64,000 nucleotides of DNA from Aralia elata (taxonomy: Eukaryota > Streptophyta > Magnoliopsida > Apiales > Araliaceae). This document shows positions 1 through 13,817 of this stretch, piece after piece; positions within the stretch are counted from its first letter, which is position 1, and each line of letters opens with the position of its first letter. The stretch is taken from the NCBI GenBank assembly GCA_034770075.1, contig CM068385.1:53452746-53516745 (forward strand). Reading direction: 5' to 3'. A program made the position numbers and the translations under genes. The notes beneath the pieces are model-generated. The model was given only the letters and a program-made list of their open reading frames with translations. It made no database searches and was not told where the DNA came from.

Positions 1-2411
1 TGGGAAATGGATGCGGGCGCGTGGGCGGCCTGCTGGCCCTTGCCAGACATCGCGATTTTGACCCTCCTTCACTCCAATCCTCATAACATCTTCTCTAGAC
101 ATTCAAATTGGTCCGTTCCGGACTCTATGGACTCCTAAAACATAGAGCTACAATATCAAAATTCATAGCTACCCATTAACATTAATATGACCAAATCTTA
201 GGCCAAAGTACTAAGTTCATACTCTGTTTTGAATGTTCTAAGTGTTCTTCACTAAAATCATCACCAAATCTTCATTTTTACACCTTTTTGCTCGATTCCA
301 GTTGGGTTAACTTTGTAACCTATGGAACTACAATACCATAACAACAAATAAATGAAACACACACGAAATCATAGCTACAAATTTCTCTAAACCGTCCAAC
401 AGTCCATGTTCTTGTTCAACATTTCATTGTTCTTCATGTTCTTCATCCTCCTTAAGCATGGGTTCGGATTTTTCTTCATTTCTTTTCGCTTTAATGTTAT
501 TAATGGTTTCTATAACCTCTCCTCAACATATTAAACCGTTCACAACCAACCAACAAACAATAACATTAACAAAAATTTGACTAACATAGAAAGCTTCGAA
601 AGGAAGAATAAAAATGAAGTTTGAAGGTTTTTTGAACTTATTCTATGATTTCTTCCTTCTTGGATGCTATGGAGTTTAGTAGGACTTGCTAGAACTTGCT
701 TAGAATCTCTCCTCTTGCACCAAGAGTTCTCCCGAAGCCTTATGTGAGCTCCTTCACTCCACCCACTTCTTTCTCTCTCTAACTTCTCTTTCTCTCTCTT
801 ACTTCATCTCCTTCTTCTTCTTCTTCTGCAACATTCTTCTCTTGCAACCTGCTATATAATTGTAGGTGAACTAAAGTTTGGTAACAATGGAAGAAGGAAA
901 CGGATGAAATAGTTTGGGACTTAATTGAGCCTTTCTTCTTCTCTTCTCTCTTTTTCTGCAACTCTTGCTCCTATTCTCCCTCTACTCTTGCAATGAACTG
1001 AGCTTAGAGCTTTGAATGGGGAAGAGAAGAAGTTGCATCAAATGAAAATGAAATGGTATGGGGGAATGAAGAGGTTGTACGCCCGAGCTCCCTAGGAAAT
1101 AGGTTTGAGGAGAATTCTCTCCCTCTTGGCTTCTCCATGTGTTTGGTCGGCAATTGGCAACAAGCCACCGACCACTCCCTTCATTCTCTCTTCTAATTGG
1201 TACACTTGTGTTTGGTGGCTTCCCATATTAGTAACATGCCATAATTAATACACCCATTTGGTCTCTTCCATACCCAAATCCTCCAACTTTTGTACTAAAT
1301 TTGCTTAATAACTCTACCCATAATTAAAATGGGTACTCCCATAACATATTAGGACGCGTAAAAATAATTATTATGGGATTTGTCCATTTATTCTGAACAC
1401 TCATATAATACATTTCAGATACGAAATACATCTCGTTCGGGCTTAAATAAAATTTCTGACGCTTGGAAAAATTATTTCTTCGCGTACACGTCTTAACAAA
1501 ATTAATAGAAATCGAAAATAACGTAAAAATATTTGACGTGAATAGTGTCGTGGATACGTGTCCCGTGAATAGTGATTTAGTGATTTTTCGCGAGATCAAT
1601 CTATCCGCGCCCACGCAATTACAACACTTAAAACCAACACATATACATAGTCCAGGTTATAAAATAACCTCAAAACACCTCTCATAAAAATAATATTTAA
1701 TCACTTAATAATATTAATAAACCCAAATTACAAAGGTATTCACAATTCGCGATCGCTACTCTTCCCGATTAACTCCCCATAATCATATACATCGACCTAC
1801 ATATATTCCACCCATATTTGGGTTAACGCCTTTACGCCAAATAACTCGTTCAATAATAATATCCTTCAACTATTTATTTAATCCAATAAATAGTACTCTA
1901 GCGATATTTTCGAAACCACCATATTAGCTTATAAGAAAACTTTCATACTTACTAATCATTGCCTACACATAATCTAGGTCATAATATAACCTTTAAACGC
2001 TTAACACATAATATTATTAATAAAAGTCTATTTTATTCAATAATATTCATAAGCTCGAATTACCAAGTTACCTACGACTCACGATCGTTACATTTTTCTT
2101 TCTTTCTTCCTCATCATTATTACAGCTCACTCCGAACTTAAATTTGAGTTTAACTTCCGTCTATACAATTATACGTTTCGACAGTTAGTCCATGCTAATC
2201 AAATTAATTAGTTTTGACTAACTATTAGTCCACATCTCATCACTAATCGATAATAAATATATAATACACATATTTATTCTCTTATCACGTAAGTCACATA
2301 AAAAAAATATAGCACATATATATATTTTACATTCAACCTGCTACACCTCATAATAAGAATTTTATTAAATCCTTATTTTAATATTATTCTCGAAAAATCT
2401 GGGTTGTCACA
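1..2411 (-). repeat. A1 3' LTR, partial
   Basis: Matches 8480-9636 plus 44369-45633 base for base over long stretches: the GC-rich start, the CT-rich block near 770-830, and the right end ...GGGTTGTCACA. It is the same LTR as A1's 5' LTR in the same orientation, truncated by the window edge. Small ORFs in it are not conserved between copies. Confidence 0.8.
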
Positions 2412-2424
2412 TTCTTTCCCTCTT
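2412..2424 (-). other. Polypurine tract of A1
   Basis: TTCTTTCCCTCTT on the plus strand is AAGAGGGAAAGAA on the element's strand, directly before the LTR start TGTGACAACCC. It is the expected primer for plus-strand DNA synthesis. The upstream GACGGAATCCTTATAAG also occurs before the 3' LTR of A2 and, with one change, before 61859. Confidence 0.65.
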
Positions 2425-4060
2425 ATAAGGATTCCGTCCTCGGAATCACCGAAACATCCTTACTCGATCCGCATAAATCTTCTTCCGAAATTTTATAGTT
2501 GAACATTTTAACGTATTACTATAATATAGGTTTTGTATTACCTATTTCATCCATTTCCTTAACAAAATCTTGTAGGTTTTACTCTATAACCTTTATCAAG
2601 CTCAATTATATCTAAGTATCATTCTTCCTTTAACCCATCAATTTCCTTAATGGAATTCATCCATTCTTCTAAGAATTTCATCCTCGAAATTATAACATAT
2701 TCCTCTTTGCTCATTCTACCCATCATTCTCTCTTATAATTTCACTTCTTCTTTTTGAAATTTCATCTGCTTCTTCTAGGAAATATTAATCCCATAATTAC
2801 TATCATGCTCATATCATTCATTCATACAGACTTTCAACAAAGCTTTACACTTTCCTCTTCCAAGGATTCATTTAGAATTGTCGCATTCTACGACTACTTC
2901 TTTCTAGGGAAAATTACCCTTTGCACATTCAGTTTCCAGAATAATGGAATATCTTTCAGGAGTGTTCAACAATTGTTCGATAATTGTGAAGCAACATGAA
3001 AAATTGAGTGGCCACTATGGCACTTACCTCTTACATAAATTACCAATACTGAATGAAGGAATCACTGAGTGGCCACCATAGCACTTACCTCCAATGATAT
3101 CCCAAAGCTGATTAGTCACTAAGGACTAAGAACCTTTACTAGAATCACCAAAAATTCATCTAATAACCCAACATACTAATACAATAGGTGATCAGCCTAA
3201 GTCATGCATAACCCCTTTTACATACTGTTCGCACGCGCGCAGTCGAATTTTCTCGACATCAAAAATATTACCCCTTCTATGAGGGTTGTTCATCTCAGCA
3301 GATATAAAAGCCTGTACCAAAACAATTTGGTTTGGAAAACATTCTCAAAGAATTCTCGAATTTCATAATCATATTTCAACATTCGTCTAGCCGAATCAAA
3401 TAGCTTAGACTCACATCAACGGTTCGACATCAATCGAAATGTTTTAGCCAACTCAATTAGCATACTTTTTCATACTTTAAAGAAAACAAAAATTATTTTA
3501 TGACGTCATAATACCACACTGTTTCTACAGTCCGTTGAGGACTCCGTCATTTTGTGACTTTGTCATACTACATCATACCATAGTGGGCTGACGATCCTAT
3601 GAACACATCCAACACTAAGTTAATCTGCATTGATGACTCCATCATCTGTCATTCTACACTAGGTTCCATAATGCATTGATGACTATTTAGAAATACATTT
3701 TGATATTTTCAAATTATTTTGCCTAGCTGGAGCAATTAACATAGACATATGAATCATAGGATCCTTTTTAAAACTTATTAGTTCAAAAATTGGTCCAACA
3801 TATTTTTCAAAAACATAAAAGTGCAAATATCAGCACGATGTCAATAAATTTTGAAATCTAGCATAACTAGAAGATTTGGAATATCCATTTCTCCTCATCA
3901 GCTTCAATTTCCCTTCAATGCATCATTACTTAATAGTTCTATCTATTTCTAATATCACAAATGCTCATCGTTTTGAGAATTCACAATTCTCGCTCTACAA
4001 CTTTCCTATACCCTAATATAGTTCATCAAACTTACCACACATTATGAGTTCAGGAACTTG

Positions 4061-5417
4061 TGATGAGTGGGTTTCATACCTACCAATTAGGTATTGTTAA
4101 ATTTAATTATTGTTATCTTTAAGTGTTTTAGTATTATTTTAGTTGTTTTTGTGTTTATTTATTGTAGGATGGAGTTGGAGGGGCATAGAAGTCATTTGGT
4201 GAAGAAAAGAATTAAAAAAGATTAAAATTTGAGCTGAGTGGCATTTTTGTAAATCTAAGGGCATGACCTAGCGCCAGAAGCGCTAGGAATTACACTAGGA
4301 TAGCGCCAGAGGCGCTAGGTCACGAGATTTGATGCTGAGTTGCGGCTGAAGGAGGAAAAGGAAGCCAATTCGGAAGAGGATTCTAGTTAATATTGATCAG
4401 ATAGTGAGAAGGAAACCTTAAGAAGGAACTTGGAGACTCTTATTATAATTTTTATCGACTTTACTTTTGAGAGAGGAGAGAGATATTCTGTGGATTACTT
4501 TTATTCAGGCACTGGATTTTGATGTGGGTGGGTTTAAGCTTCCTTTGGAATTTTATTCACAATTGGGTTTAATCAATCTACTTCTTCTTTATTCAATTGA
4601 TTGTTTAGTTTCCATGTGTAGATTTGATCCCATAATGGCTTTTGGTTCAGACATGAACTAATCTCCATTATGAGATTCTAACGGATTTTAATATGTAGTC
4701 TAATTATAAGCTTGATTGTTAGATTGTTTTGCATATCATAAGGAATTTCTATCATGATTGTTTTGCATGTATGAATGCTTGATCACCATTCGACTTCAGT
4801 ACTTGTATGGAATTGAAAAATAACATATAAGTATGGATTGTAATCATGATAGCTTGCAAATATGAGGCTTAATTGGATAGCTTAATATTGTGTGAGTCAG
4901 ATAGAAATATACTGTTTCACCGTAAGAGTCAAAATAAGGACTTGTGCTTAAAATCAATATAATTGCAATTTCACATAGAAATATAGTGATTTTGATTAAA
5001 GTGGTGATTACATGGTGTCTATTGAGTATGGATCTTATGTAAGTAGGTCATAATGCATTGACAAATGGTTATGTCTATTTTAGTGTCCTTGGCTACTTTT
5101 TTGTGATATATGAACTTACTAGCATGATAGTGGTAATTAGATGAACTATTAAATGAAGTTAGGATCCCATTAATTCCAAGTTTGATATATTTCATTAGTA
5201 TTTGCATATTTAGTTATTAATTGATATAGAAATAATTTTATCACCAAAAGTAAGTCAATAGTTTAGGCAAATAAATATAGTGATAGAACTGATGCATAGT
5301 GATTTAATTTAATCCTTTCTCTGTGGGACGATACTCTACTTCCTCTGTATTACTTGTTGACCGTGTATACTTGCACGAGTTAGAGCTCTTTTATTAAAGA
5401 CTTAAAAATAGGCAACA
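4061..5417 (+). mobile_element. Solo LTR G (Athila-like) in A1
   Basis: Begins TGATGAGTGGGTTTCATACC and ends GGCAACA, flanked by the TSD ACTTG (4056-4060 and 5418-5422). The start and the 'gggacgatactctactt...ttacttg' end match the LTRs of Athila element D, so it is a relative with diverged middle. There is no internal region: a solo LTR left by LTR-LTR recombination. It carries two GC palindromes near 4268 and 4303. Confidence 0.85.
4268..4322. repeat. GC palindrome pair in solo LTR G
   Basis: CTAGCGCCAGAAGCGCTAG (4268-4286) is followed about 35 bp later by ATAGCGCCAGAGGCGCTAGG. Each is a near-perfect inverted repeat in AT-rich surroundings. The first 19-mer is identical, on the opposite strand, to 38178-38196 and 43124-43142 in the LTRs of element F. 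Confidence 0.75.
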
Positions 5418-6280
5418 ACTTGCCACAATAATATGAGTTTAGGAACTTGTCCTAGCAATACGTAGTCCGAGAACAAATCAAGGACTGTCCATACGCTTAG
5501 GGGCTCAAAACATACCATACGATTATGAGTCATAAACTTACCATAAGCATGAGTTTCAAGAACTCGCACTTAATCTAATTATTCTCTAACTATCAAATAT
5601 AGATATGAGAAAAGAATCACCTTCTCATCATACATACATTGATAGCGCGATACCAATATTTCAATGATTATCAATGTGACAAGCTGAGTAGTCGTTAAAC
5701 CAAGCACAAAACCCTTGCCCATACAAAGGCTTGTACAACTCATCTATCATATGAGTCCTTAATTGAAATCCCATAAAATTATAGTCTTCTCTTTGCTCAA
5801 TACGAATTTTCTTTAATCCGTATTTATCATCACTAACTATTCTTGAGTTTCCATCGTACTATTTCATAGTACCTTCTCTTTATAGCGTCAGGCTATAACT
5901 TTCCATTCGTTTAACATATTATCAATTATTCTACAAGTTAATCCAATCACGTCGTGATCTTATTCCTTAATCGTTTTACATTACGATCTTCCTTACTCCT
6001 CTCTTTAATCATATTATAAGATTTTTATGCATCTTCATCTTATAGAGCTCGTCTATTTATCAACATTTGTCATCTTTATTACTGGAGTCAAGTAACTCCT
6101 AATTCTCATCTTTTATAACTCTTTAAGATTCTTCTTTGAATCTTCATCTATATATCTTAATTCCTTTCTTTAGGAATTTTCTAAATTTATTCCTCATCTA
6201 TCCGAGTTCATTCTTTATCATGATCATCTTTCTACCCTCAAGTTATAGCCTAAGGTTCTCTTACCTAAGGTTTATAACCT

Positions 6281-6298
6281 ATAGCTTTGATACCAACC
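6281..6298 (-). other. Primer-binding site of A1
   Basis: On the element's strand GGTTGGTATCAAAGC follows the LTR end. TGGTATCA(A/G)AGC is the usual match to the 3' end of initiator tRNA-Met in plant retrotransposons. The equivalent site in A2 is at 53581. Confidence 0.65.
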
Positions 6299-9200
6299 TG
6301 TGACGCCCCCAAATCTGGGCTACCTCAATCCCGGGTCCGGTGCTCCACGATACAACTCATTTAATATATTCCTTAATAACATAAATATAATCTCTATATT
6401 ATTACATTGAATCTCAGTCTGATCCCAGGTTTTCTAACCTTTAATAATACATCATCAAATAATATTACTTAATTCAGAATAATACATCAACTATTTAATT
6501 AATAGCATTACTTACTAATTAAATTAAATACTTCAATTCCTTAAGCATTTCTTTTCCTTTGTCGTTAGCTCAAACACATTTTAGGAATCATCCTGACTTA
6601 ATTTAAGTGTACTACTAAAAATAATAAAAGTCTTCTTCTTATCATGCATCAAGCCTTTGTCGCCACGGTCACCAGGGAATAATATTCTTAACCTCGGGTC
6701 TGGTGCATAACGATACTACCCATGGAACATACTATTAACAACTCATTACGGAATAATAAAAATATTTACATTGATATGATATAAATATTGTCATCCCAAG
6801 CCTCGAAATCATAACTAAAACATAATCTTACTACATGAATGTAATTACAAGATTATTACAACATGTTCCTATCTAATCTCAGGTTTCGTAGCATTTAACT
6901 TCTACACATATGATCAAGGTTGAATAAATACCATGATCATTTACAAAATCTCCCATGTGAATGCAATGTTTAGATTCTGACTTTATTCCATCCCTAAATA
7001 TTTGCAAAGTTATTCAACAACTATACATTCGTTATAAAAATGTCCTTTATACATCATCGTCATCCTTCTAGTTTACTATAACAAGTAACTAACATAATCA
7101 CGTCATAACTACTATAATGGATAACCTTCATTTTTAACTCAAAGTTTACATAGTCAAATTCACGTACATCATATACCGTCATCACAGCTAAATAATTACA
7201 ATAAAGAAATATTTAGCAACCTTCTTGTTTCTATGCGCCTCTAATCCTTATCATCACGATATCAAGATAATTGCATTGCATCATAAATTTGCAAAAGTTT
7301 TATTTTTGCAAGAATGAGCACGATGGCTCAGCAAGAACTAACAATTTTCACATTTCATGCTTTACGTAACACATAAGTTTGCATTTATCCATGCATCATG
7401 ATTATCATACTATGCATCTTACTCATGCATTATAAATCTTATGCAATGCATCTATATATATGCATCATGCATCTCATAGCATACCTTATGTATCTCACAT
7501 TCTATATTTACAATAATTCAAGTTCCACATAGAACAATATAGTCACATAGTTGCACATTGTGCACACTTTAATCATGCACGCATATAATCCACATAATAG
7601 TGAAAGGTTTAGTAATTAAGTCATGTACGTCAATACATTTAAACAAGTCAACAAGTTACTGAAAGAACTTGCCTTAAGCGTTCCTTGCCAAATTATGATG
7701 GTTCGTCTATCAAATATCCTACACAATTTATTTAATAATAAAATACCAATTATCCAAATATAGACTTCATATATTGGTTCATATTATAATAATTTTTACT
7801 CCATATCTTGTAATGTTTGTTTTGTTTAAGTCGAAACACTATTTAAGTACATTAACACTTTACGTGGCGTTTCAACGTTTACACATCACACGCTTAATTT
7901 GCCTCTTTTGCACGTGCTTAGCATGCTCATACATTGGGTTATAACATTCTATAATGTTTCCTTATTATTAGAAACAAAATATTAAACAAGGTTATACACA
8001 CTTGTTATGGCGTTACGACGTTTGGACGTCTGTACGCAACACTTGCCTATTTGAAAGCCCAAGGGACACGCGATTGCGTACGCTTAACACGCCCATTAGA
8101 ATTGTCTAATACTCAATGGTTAATGTTAAGTATCATTATAAATCATAATAATCATATTTTAGAACTTAGAACATTATTTAACATTGTCGGGAGCATTATA
8201 CATTGCACACGCGCATGACCGACGCCTTCCGTTTGCACAACAGCCCTAAAAACGGTCAATTTAAAAATTGCTCCAGGTGGTAAATTTCAATTCTAATTAC
8301 TAGAATTTGTAGTTCTATCTCTAAGCTTTTCGGATCATCTTGAATCGCCCTAATCCGAGTCCGTATGAGAAAGTTATGGTCATTTTCCCAACGGATATCG
8401 AAGCTGAGTCAGGCAGCGCACACACGGGCAGGCGGCACCATGCGTGCGGCGTGCGGCGAGTGGCAGCATGCGTGCGCGGGCGCGCAGGCGGCCTGCTGGC
8501 CCTTGCCAGACATCGCGATTTTGACCCTCCTTCACTCCAATCCTCATAACTTCTTCTCTAGACGTTCAAATTGGTCCATTCCAGACTCTATGGACTCCTA
8601 AGACATAGAGCTACAATATATCAAAAATTCAGAGCTACCCATTAATATTAACATGGCAAAATCTTAGGCCAAAGTACTAAGTTCATACTCTGTTTTGAAT
8701 GTTCTAAGTGTTCTTCACTAAAATCATCACCAAATCTTCATTTTTACACCTTTTTGCTCGATTCCTGTTGGGTTAACTTTGTAACCCATGGAACTACAAT
8801 GCCATAACAACAAATAGATGAAACACACACGAAATCATAGCTACAAATTCCTCTAAACCGTCTAACAATTCATGTTCTTGTTCAACATTTCATTGTTCTT
8901 CATCCTCCTTAAGCATGGGTTCGGATTTTTCTTCATGTCTTTCCACTTTAATGTTATTAATGGTTTCTATAACCTCTCCTCAACATATTAAACCGTTCAC
9001 AACCAACTAACAAATAATAACATCAACAAAAATTTGACTAACATAGAAAGCTTTGGAAGGAAGAATAAAAATGAAGTTTGAAGGTTTTGTGAACTTACTC
9101 TATGATTTCTTCCTTCTTGGATGCTATGGAGTTTAGTAGGACTTGCTAGAACTTGCTTAGAATCTCTCCTCTTGCACCAAGAGTTCTCCTGAAGCCTTAT

Positions 9201-9636
9201 ATGAGCTCCTTCACTCCACCCACTTCTTTCTTTCTCTAACTTCTCTTTCTCTCTCTTACTTCATCTCCTCCCTCTTCTTCTTCTTCTGCAACATTCTTCT
9301 CTTGCAACCCGCTATATAATTGTAGGTGAACTGAAGTTTGGTGACAATGGAAGAAAGAAACGGATGAAATGGTTTGGGACTCAACTGAGCCCTTCTTCTT
9401 CTCTTCTCTCTTTTTATGCAACTTTTGCTCCTATTCTCCCTCTACTCCTGCAATGAACTGAGCTTAGAGCTTTGAATGGGGAAGAGAGGAAGTTGCATCG
9501 AATGAAAATGAAATGGTATGGGGGAATGAAGAGGTTGTACGCCCGAGCTCCCTAGGAAATGGGTTTGAGGAGAATGTCTCTCCCTCTTGGCTTCTCCATG
9601 TGTTTCGTCGGCAATTGGCAACAAGCCACTGACCAC
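6299..9636 (-). repeat. A1 5' LTR, 3'-proximal segment
   Basis: Runs from the LTR end TGTGACGCCCC (6299) to the point where B1 inserted. From about 6690 rightward it matches, in reverse complement, the end of A2's LTRs. The first 350-400 bp instead resemble the end of solo LTR H, and a phrase like CGGGTCCGGTGC appears twice (6333 and 6695), so the terminus looks duplicated or exchanged. A GC-rich island lies at about 8413-8505, and a CT-rich block (GA-rich on the element strand) at about 9225-9300. Confidence 0.75.
8413..8505. repeat. GC-rich island in the A1 LTR
   Basis: A roughly 90-bp stretch rich in GCGC, GCGTGCG and GGCGGC inside an LTR that is otherwise about two-thirds A+T. It is followed on the element strand by AAAATGACCATAACTTTCTC and a line ending in CTACAA, a module repeated beside the GC islands of A2, F and the LTR right of the gap. 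The apparent ORFs crossing it are compositional artefacts. Confidence 0.6.
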
Positions 9637-9686
9637 TGTAACGGGATGAGTTAATTGAGTCATGATTCTAGGGACAAAATTCCTTT

Positions 9687-9696
9687 AAGGGGGGAG
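9687..9696 (+). other. Polypurine tract remnant of B1
   Basis: AAGGGGGGAG directly precedes TGACGAACGAG, which resembles the LTR start of family B (TGTAACGAATGC in B2). It shows that the first 60 bp of B1 are internal 3' sequence, not LTR. Confidence 0.6.
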
Positions 9697-10823
9697 TGAC
9701 GAACGAGAATTTTTGTAACTTATTTTAAATATTTATGGAATTACATAAATATTTTTCGACGATTTGATTGTTGAATTAATTGATGAATTTGTGGTAGATT
9801 AATTTAATTATATGTATTACATTAGTTAAATTAATGTGGAGAATTTTTATATTTAAAGTATGTGTTTAATTAAGTTTATTTGATTAAACGCATTATTTAA
9901 TTAAGTATAATGTTATCTCTAATTAATTTAATAATTAATTAGAGACTAAATGATTTGTCATTATTAATAAATGATAATTTTAATCATGTGAATATGTGAT
10001 TTAATATGGTATTATTTTACCTTATTTAATTGATTTAAATGAGATTATTTTATTAATTTAAAAATGTGACATTAAACTATACTATAAGCTATTTATTAAA
10101 ATAAACCAAAAGAAGAGGTTTTAAGTAAGCCAAACGAGGCCTTAAGGAAGTTGGAGTCAGTTAACCACTATGGATTAACTGACACCCATGTTTATATCGG
10201 TTTCGTTTACATTATACGTATTCTTAATATCAGTACATTCATTTCATTCCTAAAAAGATTAATCATAGAGAAAAAGAGAGAAATTTGGAAAATTGAAGAA
10301 ATCATTCATCTACTTGTATTTTTCTAAAGCATCTAATTGAAGGTAATTCTTCTAACTAAGTTTAATTTATGTTTTAAATTCTTCCATGAAAGTAGTCTGT
10401 AAGTTTTTCTGATAATGGAGTTTCATGTGTAATTGATTATAAATTGTTTGTAATTATTTAAATGTATGTATAATTGTTGTATGATGTTTATAAATTGTTT
10501 AATTGGATTAATTTATGAGATTACGCTTTTAATTGGAAGTTTTGAAAGTTACAGAGTAGTTGTGTACGAACATGGTTTGAATGTATGAAATTGATACTTG
10601 TTTTGCTAGTTAATCGATTAAATTGATGGCTAATTATGTTTATGCTTGTAAAAACGAAGACAACAAGAGTTTAACGGACTAATTTGGTTAGGAAACGAGT
10701 TTACTGCGATTGATTTCATTAACTGTATCATAATATAAAAATAATGCATGAACAGTGAATTTTGGCCTTTAAATTTGTTGTTCAGATGGTTTATGTTGTT
10801 AAAATCACTATATACATGTTAGG

Positions 10824-13690
10824 TGTGACACACCCAAATCCAGGTACTTAATTCCCACAAATTTGGTGCTCACTATCTCATACATTCACATTTAACTACC
10901 CGTAAATAAAAACAATTAAATAAACTTAAAGAAATCATCTACCCAAAATGGGTTACATCACCAAACTATTAAACAATCAAATCTCAGGTTATCTTAACCT
11001 TAATACATCAAATACGGAATAAAACATAATTTAAATAAATCTTATTACAATCAAACATCAAGTAAATAGCAGGTCTTTAGCTATTTATGCATCTTGCCCT
11101 TGCCTTTGCTCGTGGACGGCTCGTCCTACTTTTCTGGCTTAGCTGCAATGTTTTAGTGCAAGAGTGAGCAAACAATTGCTCACAAGTACGATAACAATAA
11201 TATTTAAATGAAATGGATTTCAACTGAGGAACAATAGTTTTCTGTATCTCAGTCAATAAATGATCAAAGTCTAAAAGCTCGTTTAAATGTTCGGATCAAG
11301 AAAAAAATAGATTTCAAGATTTAGAAATTATATCTGAGGGTCACAAGACCTCGAACTATGTCAGAGGTTAACAAGTATTTCTACTGTAACCTTTAACAGT
11401 CATATAGACTATGGACCAAACATCTCGTACTCAGGGGGATCAGCCCTTTGTACAATGTATTGTGCACAAACATTTTAACGCTGTCGCGTAAGTAATCCCC
11501 TGTATTAGGGTTGTTCATCTCAATTTATCGTCTGAATCCGTACCAAAAGGAACTTGGCTTGGAACAAGTATAGAAAATATTCTAAGTCTTTGAAATCGCT
11601 CATCAACTAAGGACTAGCTGAATCAATAAGGGTTTGCTAGTCTAATTCATCAATAGAGTTCGTTCAATAGAAACTATACTCGAAATTTGAATAATAAACA
11701 ATGATTGGAATAAATCTTAAGTACGTAACATAATAGTAACCTTGCTTGAATATCAATAAGTTAAGGTCCATAAACTTGCTCAATATAAATAAACTTGTTT
11801 TGAATAAATTAACAAGTTAAAAGGAAAGAACAACTTGCTCAACGTAAAAGTATTGAATTGAGATAAAGAACTTGCCTCAAGCGTAGATTACAAATTTAAG
11901 TAATTCACGATCCTTAAACAACCTAAACATTTAATTGTAAAATGGTAATATAATTAGTCACAAGATTAAAAGCATTCTAAGCTTGCTCTTTTATCATAAC
12001 ATCTCATTTAGCAAACCATAATCAACAAGTACTAGTTTAGCAACTATCTTGGAAAATCTTTTAGTCATTTAATACATTAATATAAGTTTAATTATGCATC
12101 ATAACTTCCAAGAAAAGAAAACAAAATAATTTTTTTTAACAGTAGTGTTTCTCGCCAGGGCGAGAAAAAGCTTAAGTAAATCGTCGCTGAGGCGAAGTTA
12201 TACTTAACAAATTTGTCGTCGGGGCGACGCTGCCGCCGGGGCGAAGAAATCAGTTCATTTCTCTCGCCGGGGCGAGAGACTCAACTGTCGTCTTTCCTAG
12301 CTTGCGAACCAGTGAAAACTTAGGCCAATTTGGCCAAATTTTTCCGAATTCTACCATCCAGAAAACAAATTAAATATACCCAGACATCATATATGATACA
12401 AAACATTTACCCAACATGTTTTCTAAACATTTTAATCATTTTAACACATAAACAACCAATTTAAAACCCAAAATTTCACTGTTAAACAATTTATTCAAGT
12501 TTTAACCATTTTCATGATATCAAGCTCTGTAAATTCATTTTTCAACCAATTAAAACCATTCTTCTTGCATTATTCTTGTTTTTCATCAAATAATCATAAA
12601 CAATTATTAAATCACTGATTAATAACCAATTTAAATCATCAATTTACATACAAATATGTCATACATGAAATAAGGCTCTGTAAAATTAAGAACTCAATTC
12701 TAAAGCATGTTTTCATGAATTATTTCTTCAAACTAGTTTATAATCATCACATAATCTCTAATACATGCTTACTAACAATTATAACCAAGTAATTCATGTA
12801 TTTAGCATATAAATTCATATACAGTGAAGTAGAAATCATATACAGAGAAGTAAAATAATAAGAATATAATAAAGAACAAAACTAAAAGAATCATACCTTC
12901 AAGTTATATAAAATTCTTAGTTTAACACTTTCCTTCCTTCTCTTTCTCAATTCACAAATTTTTCTCTCTAATTCTCTCTTCTTCTCTGTATATTCTTTCT
13001 TCTCTAAACTCTGTTCTTTCTCTTCTTTCTTTTCTTTTTACAACAGACGTAGTATAAAAATAAAATATAAAACTGATGAATAAAAATAAAAACTGATGAT
13101 TTAGTGTAATAATAACGTATAATCTAAATTTAATCCATCAGTTGTAAAATTCAAAAAGCCATAAGGCTTGTTTGGCAAACTGATTTAGAAATAATCCATT
13201 ATTCTAACTAAAGGCTTGTTTGGTAAAACACAAATAAAATAACTCATTATTTCCAAACAAAGATCATAGGGCCTTGTTTGGTAAAACTGAATTAAACACT
13301 TTCTCATTTATTTTAATAAATTATTATAACATATAGTTTTAAAATGTCACACTTCTAATTTAATTGAACTTATTATTAAATAAATTCAATTAAACCTTAC
13401 CAACTCAAATAATAATTTCATTTAACAAATAACAATAATACCAAATAAATTCTCTTATTCAAATAAATCATTTATTCAAATAAACCTTTTCATCATCTAA
13501 TTTAATTATTAAATTAAATTAGAATAAACATAACAAATCACATTCAAATAACATTTAACATTATTAAGCTTAACATATACCCATTTCACACAAACTTAAT
13601 AAATTATTTATTAAGCTCAATAAATTAATAAAAATATTTATATAATTCAACAAATATTTTTATTCAATCACAAAAATTGCATTCGTTACA
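10824..13690 (-). mobile_element. Solo LTR B2, inverted copy of family B inside B1
   Basis: Plus-strand ends TGTGACACACCC and ATTCGTTACA are the reverse complement of an LTR TGTAACGAAT...GTGTCACA. The TSD is TTAGG (10819-10823 and 13691-13695). The 2867-bp sequence aligns in reverse along its length with the pieces of B1, including the 'gctgatccccctgagtacgag' stretch and the 'attgctcac...ttgca' end. No internal region is present. It carries degenerate GC hairpins at about 12150-12282. Confidence 0.87.
12150..12282. repeat. GC hairpin cluster in B2
   Basis: Short inverted repeats of the type CTCGCC..GGCGAG (CTCGCCAGGGCGAG, CTCGCCGGGGCGAG) and related GTCGTCGGGGCGACG occur every 20-50 bp in AT-rich sequence. 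They correspond to the array at 13818-13942 in B1 but with different spacing. Confidence 0.65.
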
Positions 13691-13817
13691 TTAGGTTTTA
13701 GTTTTACATTATGTATGATGTCTGGGTATGTTTAATTTGACAAAAGAATAACAAGATTGGAAATTTTTGGCCTGTTTCTGCGTTCTTCGCGAACTGCAGA
13801 AACTAGAATTCGTGATT

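Larger units (their letters stand above)
2425..6280 (-). mobile_element. A1 internal region, non-coding
   Basis: About 2.5 kb of AT-rich DNA once solo LTR G (4061-5417) is removed. No frame encodes gag, protease, RT or integrase residues that I recognise. It resembles, in reverse complement, the internal region of A2 (53599-56587), for example the paired 'gagtggccac(c/t)atggcactta' phrases near 3005 and 3070. Like other LARDs it would depend on proteins supplied by another element. Confidence 0.6.

Noticed and set aside
1324..1687. Overlapping ORFs on both strands in the A1 LTR (also 44581-44908)
   Set aside because: The frame is partly kept in both copies only because the LTRs are nearly identical; no recognisable protein, and the related A2 and H LTRs break it.
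8340..8601. Overlapping 69- and 78-codon ORFs
   Set aside because: They exist only because the GC island lacks stops; the second A1 LTR copy does not conserve a start.
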